Source of the DNA: Dromaius novaehollandiae
Lineage: Eukaryota > Chordata > Aves > Casuariiformes > Dromaiidae
DNA length: 64,000 bases
Assembly (NCBI RefSeq): GCF_036370855.1
Contig: NC_088113.1
Span: 14,032,501-14,096,500, forward strand
Reading direction: 5' to 3'
Numbering within the stretch: the first letter of the stretch is position 1; each line of letters begins with the position of its first letter. Position numbers and translations under genes: made by a program. Under the pieces are notes generated by a model. It made no database searches. It was not told the DNA's origin and saw only the letters and a list, made by a program, of their open reading frames with translations. Below are positions 48,304 to 60,992 of this stretch, one piece after another.

Positions 48304-50576
48304 GTAACAATTTTAACTCATTCCATGGGATATTTCTGTATTTCTGAGGTTGTATTTGGTTCTTAAAAGTTCTTTTAAAAATGCCTGCGGGAAACACACC
48401 TTAAGATCACGGAAGCAATCTGACTTGCTTCAATTCCACTCAAAAGGTCCTGTGTATAAAGACAGAGCTTATTTGTTGACAACAGAGCCTTAATACAGTG
48501 TAGTGGTTTGGCTACTTTTTAATTTGTCTTGGATTACAGCCTTTTCCAAAGCTTTGATTTCCAAATGACTCATTAAGCTTTACCGGGCCTGAACATAAAA
48601 GCTGTACTTTTAGGTTTCTTACATGACATGTAGAATGCGGAAGCTCGACTTAACTGTGGATGCATCTCCTAAGACCTTTCTTCCTCTTGGGGCTTCATGT
48701 GCTGCTGCTTTATGAGAAGGCTGACTCTGCTTCTTCAAAGCTTTTGTTCCTGTTATCAGAGAGGAATCAAACAAAACGGGGAGTTTCTGTGTGGGAGGCA
48801 GTGCCAACACTAACCGTTATTTCATCTGCAATAATAGCTCAGTGGCATAAGGACATCCACAGTCAGACTTACTGTTTTTCTTGTTTTTCTGCCAAGAGGG
48901 TTTCCTGATTCCTGAAATTAGCCCCAGTGCCGAGTGATATGGTCAAATCACGTGGTCGCCAGTCCTAATTGCCTCTAGAACTACAGACTTGTAATCAGTG
49001 TAGACCTGCTCTTAAAGTGCAGACTGAGAAGAGTTCGCCAGTTGTTCTCTTCCACAGAAGGCCTGATCTATCTATAATAATAATATCTATAACATAGTTA
49101 ATTACCCAGAACATATTTTTAACTGAAATTTGCTTAAATGCCATCCCAATACAGAGGAAATTACACCAGTATGAAGACACTTATATAGCATATTCCTCTT
49201 TTCTGATAACAATCACTGTGCTGATATCTGGCAGTTTCATACCAGCATGTAACCATGGTGGATGCCTCGCTGTATGTAACTTTACATGCGTTGATCTAAT
49301 TAAAGCTCTATACTCTTCTAACAGAGACAAAGCCTAAGGCTTTTCTCTTGCAGCAAAGCTGGATATAACAGGCCCAATTTCTCTTTTGCTACCATGAATG
49401 AGGATCCACAGAAGTCACTGGTCTTACACTGATGTAGAAGTAGGTTATTATGAATCAGGTCTGAAATCTGTAATCAGTCACTCTTGATTAATATTACTTT
49501 GTATGGCATCAAAGGCACATTGTACTAGGGAGAAGAACAGAAAATACTGTTGTAAGTAAAAGACGAAGGCAAGCTTTTGTGTTCTGTGCACAGAGAACCA
49601 GTGGCAAGTTTTGGTCCTCCGCTACGAGTCCACAGGTTTGCAGAGGCCACTGCAAAAATATTATCTGCCTACAATGTTTCTCCTATTGGGAAGCATGTTT
49701 CTTTTACCTCTAACTAGTAAGAAACGTAAATCTGCAAATTTTGCAGAATTTATGCAGTTTTTATGTGATGAATTTAGTGTCGCATCAGTCACCAGAAAAC
49801 AGGGACATAAACAACAAACTTTGTTTTAGGATTAAAGAAGCAAATGAATTTTTTGAAAGGATAAGTATTAGTTTATTTCATCATAAGGAAATCAAAATAT
49901 ACAGTACAGTATAATTCAGATGCTAGTGTGAATTAAAATGTCAGGCCCATGGTTCCCTGTCTGAGCTAGTCCAGGGTTGAATAAACCACAGAAATCTTAA
50001 TTTGCTGTAAAATTTATTAATTACAGTTATTACAAGAGTCTTGTAAAGCAGGGAGAGGCCTGATCAGCCTTGATTTTGGTTTTTACTAGGATTAATTACA
50101 AGTATGGATATAAACAAGTATTTGATGAAAAACTAAGGTTTTTTCCTATCATCTGCAAAACATTAATAACAGGATTGTAGGTACAGCCTTGGAGTTAGGA
50201 CTGCAGTGGGGATGCGGGTGCCCCCTTGTGTTCCTATTAGAACCTTAAATAGTTTTTAATTTGTTATCCCACCTCACCAAGACGAGAGAAGTTGTTTCAA
50301 TCATATAAAGCCTTTGCATTTTAGCTTTTTAATTTACATTAATAACCAATATGAAGCATAACCTTGATTCTATTATACTGCAGACTTTGCTAATTTCAGC
50401 ACTATTGAAAACCACAAAAGATGGCTTGGTTGTTTTTACTCTTAAGTATAAAGTTTATCAAAGGAGATTAATCCCCCCCCTCCCCCTGGCTGTTTTAAAG
50501 CTTGCTAGTTGAGGATTTGTTTCTCATGCCTTACTGCACAAACTGCATTCCTTTGTCACATGCACTTTTTCTGCCA
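48304..50576. other. intergenic between candidate exon and BCAS1 3' end
   Basis: AT-rich non-coding DNA. Several minus-strand AATAAA motifs (50013-50018 and about 49872-49877) could be alternative distal BCAS1 polyadenylation signals. A short splice-flanked open block at 49587-49628 (plus) is too small to judge. Confidence 0.4.
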
Positions 50577-50582
50577 TTTATT
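50577..50582 (-). terminator. BCAS1: candidate BCAS1 polyadenylation signal
   Basis: AATAAA on the minus strand about 300 bases past the BCAS1 stop codon. It is the first canonical hexamer seen downstream. Alternative hexamers occur further on, so 3' UTR length is uncertain. Confidence 0.4.
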
Positions 50583-50882
50583 TAATTCACTACCACTTTC
50601 TTACCTTGCATACCCTACTCTCCATAGACTTAAAATCATCCACATGACCTTTCTTTAAATGTAATACTACACATTGCTTCTTGACAGAGTTTTGGTTTAA
50701 TCTTTACAGTTACTTTCTAGCATCTAATCAACAAATCCTGTAAATCATATACCTTAAATGATACACCAATGTTTGCTTTAGTCCCAGGCATTTGATGACA
50801 GCCATATAAAGGAAAATGAGTCATCCTTACTGCATGGGAGCTCATAGAGAGCTGCTGATCCTTCAGCAGCCAAGTGTATTCA
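50583..50882 (-). other. BCAS1: BCAS1 3' UTR (inferred extent)
   Basis: Sequence between the BCAS1 stop codon and the first AATAAA on the minus strand. It contains no open frame of note. The extent is inferred from the hexamer, not from transcript data. Confidence 0.4.
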
Positions 50883-50957
50883 TTACTTGGATTTCCCAGC
50901 AGGTAGGATAGACACAGGATCTGTTTGCACTTCGGCATCAGACATCCTTTTGGGACC
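50883..50957 (-). CDS. BCAS1: BCAS1 terminal coding exon
   Basis: This is the last coding exon of BCAS1, a largely disordered protein that marks early myelinating oligodendrocytes, is needed for normal myelination, and is amplified in some human breast cancers. The minus strand reads acceptor TCTTATTCCACAG, then 24 codons and TAA. The peptide GPKRMSDAEVQTDPVS.., ending GKSK, is almost identical to the human C-terminus. VQTDP resembles the QT core of dynein light chain (DYNLL) binding motifs, and human BCAS1 is reported to bind DYNLL through its C-terminal region. Entry phase is 0, matching the exit phase of the 56.5 kb exon. The start of the exon is fixed by the acceptor and the stop is unambiguous. 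Confidence 0.96.
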   Translation of the reverse strand, partial: GPKRMSDAEVQTDPVSILPAGKSK

Positions 50958-52761
50958 CTGTGGAATAAGATATAGAAATTTAGAAATAGTCCTAGCTGAA
51001 CATTTCGTAACAGTTAAGTCTGGAATTACGTGTTAGGGCTTTGCTAGCAGACATTTTCCACTCATATCACCTCACTGCTTTTTTTTAATTTGCCCTTTTA
51101 AAAATATGCTTAAGTATATGAGCACCATCTGCATCAAGACAATCCTAGAATTCCACTGTCTGTAATTTTCCCTAAAAGTGTTGGTTGCTTATTTTAATAT
51201 ATTTTTTTCAGTCAGCATGGGAAGAAATTGTACTCAGAAACTGGACTAACCAAATCAGAGATATGGTGCTGCATATCTGCAGTATTGTAGCTCTGGCATT
51301 CTCGCTGAAATATCCCTGGCCCAGATGGTTCACTGAAACCATCATCTCTGGGTTAAGAGTCCTTCAAGCATGATTAATAGTTATATTATAGCCAGCCTTG
51401 ATCTGCTCTAAGTTAAAGGAACGTTAAATACTTTTATGCATGACAGGTATTTGACAATGTTAGAGTGATACAGCTTTTTTACGCTACAAATATAATTTTG
51501 CTTTTGGAATCAGTTCAAGACACTAATCTGTCTTAGGTGAAGGAAGAGCACTGGTCTAGATGTACCAACCAAATTTTTGACCAGTAATTGACAAAAACTT
51601 GGCTTTAGTTTAAGGTGCCCTGACCTGATTTTACTGGCCTTGAAGCCATTGAACATTTCAGAACAGCAGAATGGATCCACAAATACTCTTTTAGAGGTTA
51701 CAGTTAACACTGTGTATGGATCCAAATCCTGTTTGTAGCCAGATGCCTATATCATTGCATGCTTAGCAGAAAAATGTAGTGACAAAGCTATAGCTGACTG
51801 CTAAATGCTTTCTCTACAATAAGAACTGTGAAGAATCATATGCTAACTTTCCTTTCACACAGTGTTATTTCACATGGGAAACCTGACTCATCACTTCAGG
51901 TCACCATAGGACTGTTCTGTATCAGACTGGGAGAGTGAAAGATCTTGACTTCCTCATTCCTTTTAAGGAGCCAACAGCAGTGTTTTAGGCTTGAATCATT
52001 GGTTTCCCTTTAATTTTTCACCTTTGAAAATCTCGGTATAAAAAAGAGCAGCTAACGATCACAATGGGCTAAGAGAATCCTCTGCCTTTTGCTAACTGCA
52101 AACCCGTGCTGGTGTGGGCAGTTACAGCTCCACTAACTGCAATGGATTTGCTTCTACTTACATCACTGTTGAATTTGGAACAGACACTAGAACAGAGTGG
52201 TGGTGGTTTCTTTTTTTTTTTCTGGCTACTTATATCCAACAGTGTACAGAAGACACTTAAAAATACATATTGTAGCATGTTCTAATGTCTGTCAAATGAT
52301 ACCAAATGAGCTAGTCCTTCCAAATTTGTCCAGCAATCCAAACAGTCTAGACATCTGTTAAATGATTTCCTACATTACAAGATTAATTTGGGGTCTGTCA
52401 GCTGTAACTGTTCCTGTGCATGGTTTAATAAAGATACTAAACCATATCTAGGCTGACCTAGGAAATAAGATGATACCATTTGTTGTACTTCCTATAAATG
52501 ATGCAAACTGGGTGCTCCTTTCAGATAATCCACATTTTGACTCAGCACATTTGCAGAGCAGTGTCATATGTTAATGTCTGCCTATGTTACAGTCTCCCTG
52601 CTGCACCCCTTTTCAAGGTGGCTTGCTGATTAAAACAGGAAGCTTTGAAGGAGACTCACCAGTGATTCTTGTTAAACTGGAATTTCCAAGCCTTAAGTGA
52701 AATATAGAACTTTGTTCCTGTGCTTTTAACGGACAAATTCCAGCTCTGCTCTCGGGTTCAG

Positions 52762-52815
52762 AAGCACATGTACCGTAGGCTCACAAATTGCTCTCAGTTA
52801 CTTTGCATAACCCTT
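52762..52815 (+). other. candidate small exon (plus strand, antisense to BCAS1)
   Basis: A 54-base block after CTCTCGGGTTCAG and before CTT|GTAAGC. It is open in only one frame, phase 0 on both sides (starting KHMYRRLTN). Its phase is compatible with the 48228-48303 exon. It is short, so chance is a serious alternative. Confidence 0.15.
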
Positions 52816-52935
52816 GTAAGCTCAGTGGAAGTTGTCCACCTTTGTGATGGTTAAGCTGGAACTATTTAATTTGGGCAGAACACTTCAAAGTGCATACACA
52901 GGACTGTCATGGAGTTGGGGTAGTTTATTTTTCAG

Positions 52936-52957
52936 GTTGTGCATATCAGAAGCTTTT
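52936..52957 (+). other. candidate 22-base microexon (plus strand)
   Basis: An excellent acceptor (TAGTTTATTTTTCAG) and an excellent donor (TTTT|GTAAGTAT) enclose 22 bases. If used, it shifts phase by one and makes the preceding block compatible with the 55.8 kb exon. Pseudo-exons of this kind are common in introns. Confidence 0.15.
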
Positions 52958-53072
52958 GTAAGTATACCTGATATTCTGATCTGAAATAGGCCAGGAAGAC
53001 TGTTTCTGCACGCTAAGCACTCCCAGCTTCCAACAACTTCAGTATGACTTACTTCAGCTCACAAAACCATGC

Positions 53073-53091
53073 TTTTTTTTTTTTTTTTTTT
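53073..53091. repeat. poly(T) tract
   Basis: Nineteen consecutive T in the last BCAS1 intron (poly(A) on the BCAS1 sense strand). Confidence 0.95.
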
Positions 53092-55844
53092 GGTAAATAC
53101 AAATCTTTCTAATTATCTAGATTACAAATTCATCTTTTTTGCTCTAGGAACAGTCATTGGATCTTACTGTCTGTGCCAAAACAGTGCAAGCTGGGTTTGC
53201 AGCCGTAATGCTGTTTGCTTGCCTAAGTGCCTCCGTTTGTATCAAAAGTTTCAACATTTGTTAGCCCAACTGAACACAGATGCCTGAACTGAAGTGTTCT
53301 CGTCAACCTTCCTTCATTCCTGCACTATGACATCCTTTAACACTGTTTCCAGCACCACACGCGCTTTCCCAATCAACAGATTCAGGAGAGACCATTGTTA
53401 AAATAGCTGCTATTGAAATATCTGACCAGAATTCAGGGAGAGCTCAGTGGGCATGGATTATGTGAGCAAGTAAGGCCTACTGGATCTCCTCTTAAATATC
53501 TTCCATTTTCTCAGCACAGAGCTCAATATTTTGTCTGAGAAGTCGTTACCAGATACCTAAGCTGTTATCTTTGAGGGAAATTCTGGGATTGGTTTCTTTC
53601 TGATGTAATACTTTCAGATTAATGATTACACCTTCCTGAGACTTAGTTTGATCATGTAGGAGATGTGGAGATTATTTTTTGGAACCATTGCAGAATAGGT
53701 TTCTTAGGTGTGGATAATCTTCTCAGTGAAATAGAAAGAGGTGGTCATTCTCTGTGAAATATTTTTCATATCTCTTTGGTTTTAAACATAATTCTTCTTT
53801 AAAGGAGCCAGAATGTCCAGTGCACTGGGAATATATACTTAATCACTTTAGGAGCAGGTTGTTTTTCCTAGTTTGAAAGCACAATAAACTGGCCAAATCA
53901 GCTATATTGTTATCAAAATTTTTTTTTAAGTCCCATCTTCTATTAATGGGAGATGGAAGATGTAAAGATCTTATTGGTCTGTATAAATACAGCAGAAGAT
54001 AAGGGACTACACAGTCAAATTGTCTAGCATACTCTTTGAACATACAAAACTATCTCACAGAACATCTCTTCCTCCTCTGCCTTTTTTCTCCTTTTTTTTT
54101 TAATATGGTTGTCTTTTTACCTCTGCACAATCTTTCCTCTCTTGATCAAAAGCTTTCTCCCCCCCTTTGAATCAGAGATACCTTCTTTCCTGCATCTCTG
54201 AGTCTTTTAAGAACTTGCACTTGAAAGGATGTTTCCTTGCTTGCTTACACTTCCTAATCTCTCTAGAATAATTCTAAATTTGTACCTATTGTTAAACTCT
54301 ACAAAAGATTTTTGGATACAATTTGTGTGAATGACATTATACAAAATAAAGTGCAACTGTCAACAAGCAGAAAAGCCCTTTCTCATACCCTGGCTTCGGT
54401 GAGAATTTTGACAGAGGAAGGCTCTCAGTACTTAATTTCAGCAGATCTCCAGACCAGGAAAACAAATCTCAATTATCTCTAGAAATAATAGAGGTAGATA
54501 ACCTATGCCAGAAAAATGTGTCTCTTTCCCCTTTCCTCCAGTTGACATAAGAGATCTGTTACTATTTTCTAAGTGGTTTGAGTAACAGAACTCCTGATTT
54601 CACTTCTGGGAGTGGGGAGGGGCAGTTTCACATTTACATTGCAGAGTGCTACAGCTACACACTGTGGTTCCGAGTGTGACTCACATGTTACACAATCACA
54701 CCAGTGCTGTGCACATGGGCAATTTCATACAGAAATCTGGAGGCAGGGGGTGAGGAAAGAAAAATATACATTCACAAGCATACATGTGTTTGATAATTTC
54801 AGTTAGCTAGTATATCATACAGATAAATAGAAAGCAACGGCCTGGCTTTTTCACATTATGCTAAGTAAAAAGATTTCTCCTCTTGATTTCAGTGGGTGCC
54901 CCAGATTAATGGAAGTTAATGGAAGTTGTTGGTTGCTACAGCTGAGCTCCATGACTTCCTTGTTCCATTGAAATCTACAGGAAAATCCCACTGATTCGTA
55001 ATGGACCAGGATTTTACCACAGAACAGTGGGGTGAAACACAAAAAGCAGAAGTAAGTGGCTGGACTGTTATTAATAAATCCCACAGAAAGAGTTTCTTCT
55101 TAATCCTCCTGCTAACATGTAATTATTTTGGTAATGCAAATGGCTCTCTGTAGGATATAGAGTAATTCTGTGAAATGTGTGTAAATTAAACACTTCTTAT
55201 GATGTGGAAAAACATCTGCCTCAAAATGAGTCATATTGGTCTGTATAGCTGCCTAACTTTATAACCGGGTGTTCTAACAGGGCTAACTTTCAAATCAGTG
55301 TTACCATTTCAATATGTATTACTTGACTTTTCTTCTTTCAGGGCTGCCTAAGTGTTTTTTTTCCTTCATGAAAGCCTTAGAAGCAGAGTAGTAAAGAAAG
55401 TAAAAAGCTGTATGTGTCTCAGAGGAACCAGATTCACTACGAAGCGTTGCAGCTAATGTAGTCAAATCAGTTTAGGTTCTTTGCAGCACTTAGAATTTGT
55501 GATGAAGCTTGGTTTGCAAATGAGCTTTCTAAAAGATGCTAAAAATCACCCCACAGCTCTGTGCATTCAATGCTGTTATGGCAGATTGCAAGGAAAAAGG
55601 TGTAAACAAAAAGCAATGGAAATCTGCCCTCTTGCATTGAGGCTTGAAAGGCAATCCCAGGTCTAACCTGTGTTTTTGTTTCTGCATTGACTTCTGAATG
55701 TGGTTGCAGGGGGGAAATGGAGCAGGGGGAGAAGAGTTCCCATCTGTTGAGTGCTCTGAGGAAGGTCTGGTTGCATCAGTAATACCAAGCCTTGTAGAAA
55801 CTCAAATTTTTAGTATCCTGAATTCTTTTGTATCTATGTTTCAG

Positions 55845-55893
55845 GTTTTGGTGGAGGGAGCATGGCAAGCTGCGTGAGATTTTACAAAATAAG
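55845..55893 (+). CDS. candidate exon (plus strand, antisense to BCAS1)
   Basis: A 49-base block lies between a strong acceptor (TTTTGTATCTATGTTTCAG) and a GTAGGA donor. Two frames are open. One gives FWWREHGKLREILQNK and leaves phase 0. The other contains MASCVRFYKI and leaves two bases, which is the phase required by the 62.7 kb exon. The reading frame therefore depends on the true upstream neighbour. No homology is recognised. Confidence 0.25.
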
Positions 55894-56507
55894 GTAGGAA
55901 GAAAAAATACGCCTGTATTTTTTCTGTTCTAACTAGTCTCTTACTGGCTGATAATTCAAGGAGCTTACCTAGTGACAGTTCTGTCAGCTCCCATCCACCA
56001 AGAGGTCTACTCTGTTTTTTCTCCTGGAGAAAATTCCTCCTTGCAAGGGATGCCTGTGCTGCTTTGAAGCAGCAGCTGAACCACCACTGCTGCAGGCAAA
56101 TGTACTCTGGTAAACCTGCGCATCCTTCATTTTCCCTTAATATACACACCGTGATTTGTAGTTGGTTCAGTAGCTGCTACAGGAAGAGTTGGGTCATCCA
56201 TGTAGCCAGGGCATGAACCCCTAAAACAGGGGTGTGGGAACAATTATGGCTGTCCCATAGTAAATTGTACTTGCCTATGAATCAGTACCCTGAGGCCCAA
56301 GGGTTTTTTGCCTTTGACTAAAAACTTGCTGTTGTTTGGCCTTAGTCCTGCAAGCTGCTTGTAAAGTTGCACTCATGTGTTCTAACCCTCAATGCCATCT
56401 GGGGCACTGTGCACCAGAGCACAAATCTCACGTGGTAAGCGACTTGCAGGTCTGGTGTTTACATCAGCTGAATAATGACTTAAAAAGATAGGATGAAATT
56501 AACGTAC

Positions 56508-56774
56508 GAGGCCCTTTAAAAACCCTCCAAAGGACTGCCTCTTCTCTGTCTTCTTGGAGGAGGGTTCCTTTGAAGTGTCTCCTCCATTCTGGATGGATTC
56601 GGTCTCAGTTGTTTGCTGCTCTCTGGAGTCTGGCTGTTCTCTGGTTTCCTGTTTGTTGCCTTTCTGCTTGCTCAGCTCCACTGTCGACTTCTTGTCTTTT
56701 GAACTCTCTTTGCTCTTTTGGCCCACAGGTTCACTTTCAGCTGGGCCAACTGGCCTCTCTGTGGAGTTTGATGT
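56508..56774 (-). CDS. BCAS1: BCAS1 penultimate coding exon
   Basis: An 89-codon exon on the minus strand, acceptor GAAACTGCTTTAG and donor CTC|GTACGT, phase 0 at both ends. The peptide is strongly charged and low in hydrophobics (SKESSKDKKS, then KQKGNKQE). It ends in RQSFGGFLKGL, which joins GPKRM in the next exon exactly as in human BCAS1 (SKDKKS.., KQKSNKQE.., RQQSLGGFFKGLGPKR). Alignment in memory with the human protein is continuous, with one short indel-rich part near residues 10-25 of the exon. The region is predicted to be disordered. No disruption is seen, so the gene appears intact here. Confidence 0.96.
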
Positions 56775-59700
56775 CTAAAGCAGTTTCAAACAATGGTTAT
56801 TTTTAGTGGGAGATGTAAACGTTTTGGCAGGCGATCCATAAATACATTAAAAAATGAAAGGCCACCTGTCAGGGAGAAATCCTGCTATCCAACAGGTTTT
56901 CATTTACAGAGTTTGAGACTGACTCCTGCAGCCTTGACTTTAGGAAATACTCCCAGGGAGATTACTTATGAGCAAAGACTGCAAGATAAAGCCATTACTG
57001 CACAGACTTGCTTTATTTTTGTATATGTCTATGCTGAAGCTGGTTTAGGAGGCAGAGGACATGCATGGAAAGATGCAAAGAGTCACATGCATGCACTTTC
57101 AACTGTGACTCCCTCAACTTCTGCATCCGAGGCTGTGAAAGCACCCGAAGAGCGCAGGGGTAAGGTTTGCGAGAGAAAGGAAGTAACTGGCATCAAAGTA
57201 AAGGATAAAAAAATAGTCCCCTCTATAAAATTGCAACACCCCACCAAAAATTAACAACATATGATTTGGCTGTGGAAAGCCAGTGTTATAGAAAATTCCA
57301 TGTACAAGTGCAAAAGAAGAGATAGTGAATATTCCAAAGATAAACACAATGACAGAGCACCTATTTATAGTAAGGGCAAAGATTCTGAAACTTGGAAAAG
57401 AACGGGATATGATTGAAGTTCACAGGACAAGATTCAGATCTGTCAAAGGGGATAAGACAATGAAACTGTTTCCACAGTAGCAAATGACTAGATACATTTT
57501 TGCTAGGAAATGTGTTTGCAAATAGGATTTTCTTTTTCCTTATGCCAAAAATCATATTACTGTATTTATTTATTTATTTCTCATGTTTAAATGCTGGAAA
57601 TCTGACATTTGCACTCAGGTGATAGCTTAGAGCTTAATGATGTGCAATTTTCCCAACTTTTGAGATATTATCATTACTCTTGAAAAGTTTAGTGCTCTTC
57701 TAAAAACCTAGTTATATGCTTACATGACAAGTTTAGCTTTCATTAAAAACAAATTTTCAGACAGCATGATTTCAGATAAAAATCTGAAAGCAGAAACTCT
57801 AGAAAAATAGTATGCAAATAAACCTATCAGATATATTTTAAAAAAAACCCTCTCAACCCAATCTCTGGGGTTTTGGAGAAACAAGAAAGAGAGGGGGTGG
57901 CAATACTACCACTGGCCTTTTTCACTTGATTCTCTTTTTTCCCCCACCTAATCTTTTTTTTCTTTTTAATTTCTAGAACCTTTTGTTCAGCAACCACTTA
58001 AGCTGAATAGTCAAAACTGAATGCATCAAGTCCTCAAAAAAATATGTGCTTATATTTAAGTATTTCCCTTTCCTAAGGGCAGACATTTATATGTGGGTGT
58101 ATATTTGCTTATATCTGGATTTGTCTGCCTTTACACGCAAAATATACAGTCATGAAACTAGTCTTTCTTCCTTCTTTGCTCTTTCCCTCTTTGCTCTAGT
58201 CTCTGCAGCAGAGACATGCAGACAATGCATGACATCTGGAGGTGCAGTCCTATGATCAATAGCCCCGTGCACCACAGGCAGGCTATCTTAGAGCCAGTAG
58301 TTTATTAAAGCGAATTCAATAACCTCAAAATACAAGAGGACTGCTAGGTCTAGCTACACCGATATTGCATGCTATCTGCATCTTGTTCACCTCACTTGAG
58401 GAAAGAGATCTGCTCGGATGCACTTTTGAGTACCCAAGTGATGCAGGATCTCTCCCAGTACAAGGATGAGTAGAGCTTCATAAACCCAAATTTAATTCTG
58501 TGTGTTTTTCATTCTGACTCATTTCAGAATGAGAAGGGGAAGCAGTCAGTTGCTGGCCCCATCAGTTAGCTTGACAAGATCCGTGTAACTCTTATTTGCC
58601 CTGATTTGCTTTTGAAATGTTTCTCTTTGGTGCAGTTGCAGATGTGTACATTCAATTCAGAAATAACCACATCACCCAAAATTCACCTATGAGACTGGAT
58701 ATGTCTGCGTTCAAAGGTGCCAGAATGACTTCTATCCTGTATTAACACTCTGTGAAATCTGTGGGTTTACTTTGTGGGTGAAAAATTAGAGTAGGATCTT
58801 CCTTACCACACATATTTGATTGTATAGGTGCCCGATAGTTACGGTACTGCAGTCAAATTCAAACTGGATGCAAGAGGACTGTTTCTATGAGCAGGTTTTG
58901 GGCCTTTGATGTTAGTCAAACAAAACACTTTAAAAATATTCATAATACATTTTCCAGGCCAAAAAAAGAAAAAATCAGATAATCTCTTTGAGGTGTTTCA
59001 TATTAACCTTGAAAGGCAGGAAATTGGCATATTTTATATGGATGGGAGCAGGTCAGGAAATACAAAGTGAAAGCTATGAATAATGAAACATGTTAATGTT
59101 TCTTATTCTAAAGGTTGATCTGCACCTGACAGATTGCTTTAACTCTCTTGGCATTAACAGTGCCACTGGAAGAAAAAAAAAAAAAAAAAAAAAAAGATTA
59201 ACGTTATGTCATGTTACAGGAGGCCTTAATCCAAGGCTCCTTTCTAAATGCAAAAGAAAGACCTCATAAATTTCAGCAGACTTTGGATCAATGTTCGAAT
59301 GCATTTCTGTAGCTCACAGAATGGCAGTAATGAAAAGTGAACAAGAATCACAGCATTCCAGAAACAGTACAGGATAATTTAAGGAGATTGTTTCATGCAA
59401 ATTCTATAAAAGGAAAAAGTCACAAAAGCAGATACATTCCTCTCCTGAGCTTTTTTTATATAGTAAAATTGGGCTAATTTATACCAGTATAAGCGAGAGA
59501 AGAAGGAGGACTTATAAGTTGGTTTAAAAAAAAGGAAAGAAACTGGTTGCTACTTAATAAGAAATAGATGCAGGACTGTAACTTTCAGTCACCTGATCAG
59601 ATTGTTTTTTTTTTTTTTAAAGAAAAAACACTATTGTACGAAATAAGGAATAAAGATCACAGGACAAGGCCTTCTGTATTCTGGGATGCTTTTTAAAAAT

Positions 59701-60583
59701 TAACTTGCAAAGATTAACCTTAGTATCATGGGACATCAAGAAAACAGGAAAAGGGAGAACATCATTTTGCTATTAATAAAAACAGAAAATAAAAAAGGAA
59801 AGTTTGAAAGACCAGTTTCCAATACAACTTCAGATTTGCTCTTGGGTTAAACAAAACCCTATGTCTATACACAAACCTAATTCTTACTGTTGTTACTGGT
59901 GTTAATCGTGCTGAATAACTTGACTTGTAGCAGATGAGGGTTTCACTCAGAAAAGATAACAGTATTTGCATTTCCAATGAAAATGTGATTTTCTGAAGTA
60001 TTTTTAAAGCTATAAAGAATGTAACATAAAGATCATATCCAAAGTTTTGGTTCATATTTTATGAACAAAGAATAAAAGAATCACAGAACAAAGAATAAGA
60101 AGGAACTATTTTCTTGTTTTTTCTTAAATTTCAGTGAAAAGTTTTCATTTTCACTTTTCTTCCATACAGTTTCCATCTAAATAATTCTGTCCTCAGCAGA
60201 CAAAAATAAATCTACAAAATAAAAATTATTCTAGATGTATGTAGTTAGTTTCACTGCCTAAGCCAAAGAATGTGCAGAAAGTAAAATAATAGAGAGAGAG
60301 AGAAAAACAAAACTGAACATAAAAACACTCTAATTATTATATTTTAACAAAAGGAAAAAACTTGGAAAAAAAGCATGATTTTTAATCTGACAGTGTCTCT
60401 TTAAAATCATATTTAATAGGATGAATAGGTAAAATAAATAAATGGAGAAATAAATACATGAAACTTAGTGAGCATGAATCACTTTTCTGGCAGTGAATGT
60501 TAAATTTCCAAAGCTGGGAGTTGTATGGAAGTAGGCAACAGCAACCCATCACCAAAAGATGAAAAAAAAATTCAGGCACTTAC
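56775..60583 (-). other. BCAS1: BCAS1 intron
   Basis: Runs from donor GTAAGT (60583) to acceptor CTTTAG (56775) on the minus strand. It contains a (TTTA)n block (57564-57579), a poly(A) tract (59173-59195) and a T run near 59606-59618. An open plus-strand stretch at 56793-57254 is not supported as a gene. Confidence 0.9.
59173..59195. repeat. poly(A) tract
   Basis: Twenty-three consecutive A inside a BCAS1 intron. No attached retroposon body is recognised. Confidence 0.95.
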
Positions 60584-60649
60584 TTGGTGATTGGGATTTG
60601 GACCATTTACCTCTTCTGATTTGGTTGTCCCTCCATCACCCTTGACTGA
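60584..60649 (-). CDS. BCAS1: BCAS1 internal coding exon
   Basis: A 22-codon exon on the minus strand with acceptor TTGTTATTTTAG and donor CAA|GTAAGT, phase 0 on both sides. The peptide SVKGDGGTTKSEEVNG matches human BCAS1 SVKGDGGITHSEEING, and the following residues run into the next exon as in human. In human this segment follows the sequence ending ..FLRQM. The corresponding exon is not found between here and base 64000, so the upstream part of the gene lies outside the window. An alternative acceptor four bases further in would break the frame and is rejected. Confidence 0.95.
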
Positions 60650-60973
60650 CTAAAATAACAAAGCAATATAGGACTTCTAACTACGTTCTTGGTTTAAATA
60701 TAAATTCAATAAGAAAACACACATGAATTGAACAATGCAAGGTTTGATTTAAGGATGTTCTCTACAACACTAAAACAAAACAAGACATTTCAGAGCATCT
60801 ACTGACATTTTTGGAATACCCGCATCTCTAAGGTAGCTTTCTGCCAGTTCATTTCTATGTGATATGATTGTCTGTTTGAAGGCAGCTTTCCCATTAAGGC
60901 TTGAGAAATATGAATGGGGTCTCAGTGGACCAGAGATCATATCATCTGATAAACAAGATAGTGCTATCAACTC

Positions 60974-60992
60974 TTTTTTTTTTTTTTTTTTT
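60974..60992. repeat. poly(T) tract
   Basis: Nineteen consecutive T directly followed by TTCAG-type sequence, which also makes a fortuitous plus-strand acceptor. Confidence 0.95.

Larger units (their letters stand above)
50958..56507 (-). other. BCAS1: BCAS1 last intron
   Basis: Bounded by GTACGT (donor at 56507) and CCACAG (acceptor at 50958) on the minus strand. It contains a poly(T) tract (53073-53091) and a run of plus-strand exon-like blocks described separately. A strong plus-strand acceptor at 51212 and an open block after 53148 were examined but lack convincing donors. Confidence 0.9.

Noticed and set aside
51213..51373. Very strong plus-strand acceptor followed by a 53-codon open frame
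   Set aside because: No adequate donor, and the product contains no recognisable feature. It was left out of the candidate exon chain.
53148..53290. Open block with a hydrophobic, membrane-like peptide after a strong plus-strand acceptor
   Set aside because: Two frames are open at once and there is no strong donor or poly(A) signal nearby. The hydrophobicity follows from T-rich second codon positions.
55841..56149. 102-codon minus-strand frame in the last BCAS1 intron
   Set aside because: The human BCAS1 exon order leaves no room for an extra exon here (GL joins GPKRM directly), and no splice sites fit.
56793..57254. 153-codon plus-strand frame beside a BCAS1 exon with a good internal acceptor (about 56908) and a GTAAGG donor
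   Set aside because: No recognisable product and no phase partner found. It runs directly off the intronic flank of a real minus-strand exon. It may be a pseudo-exon.
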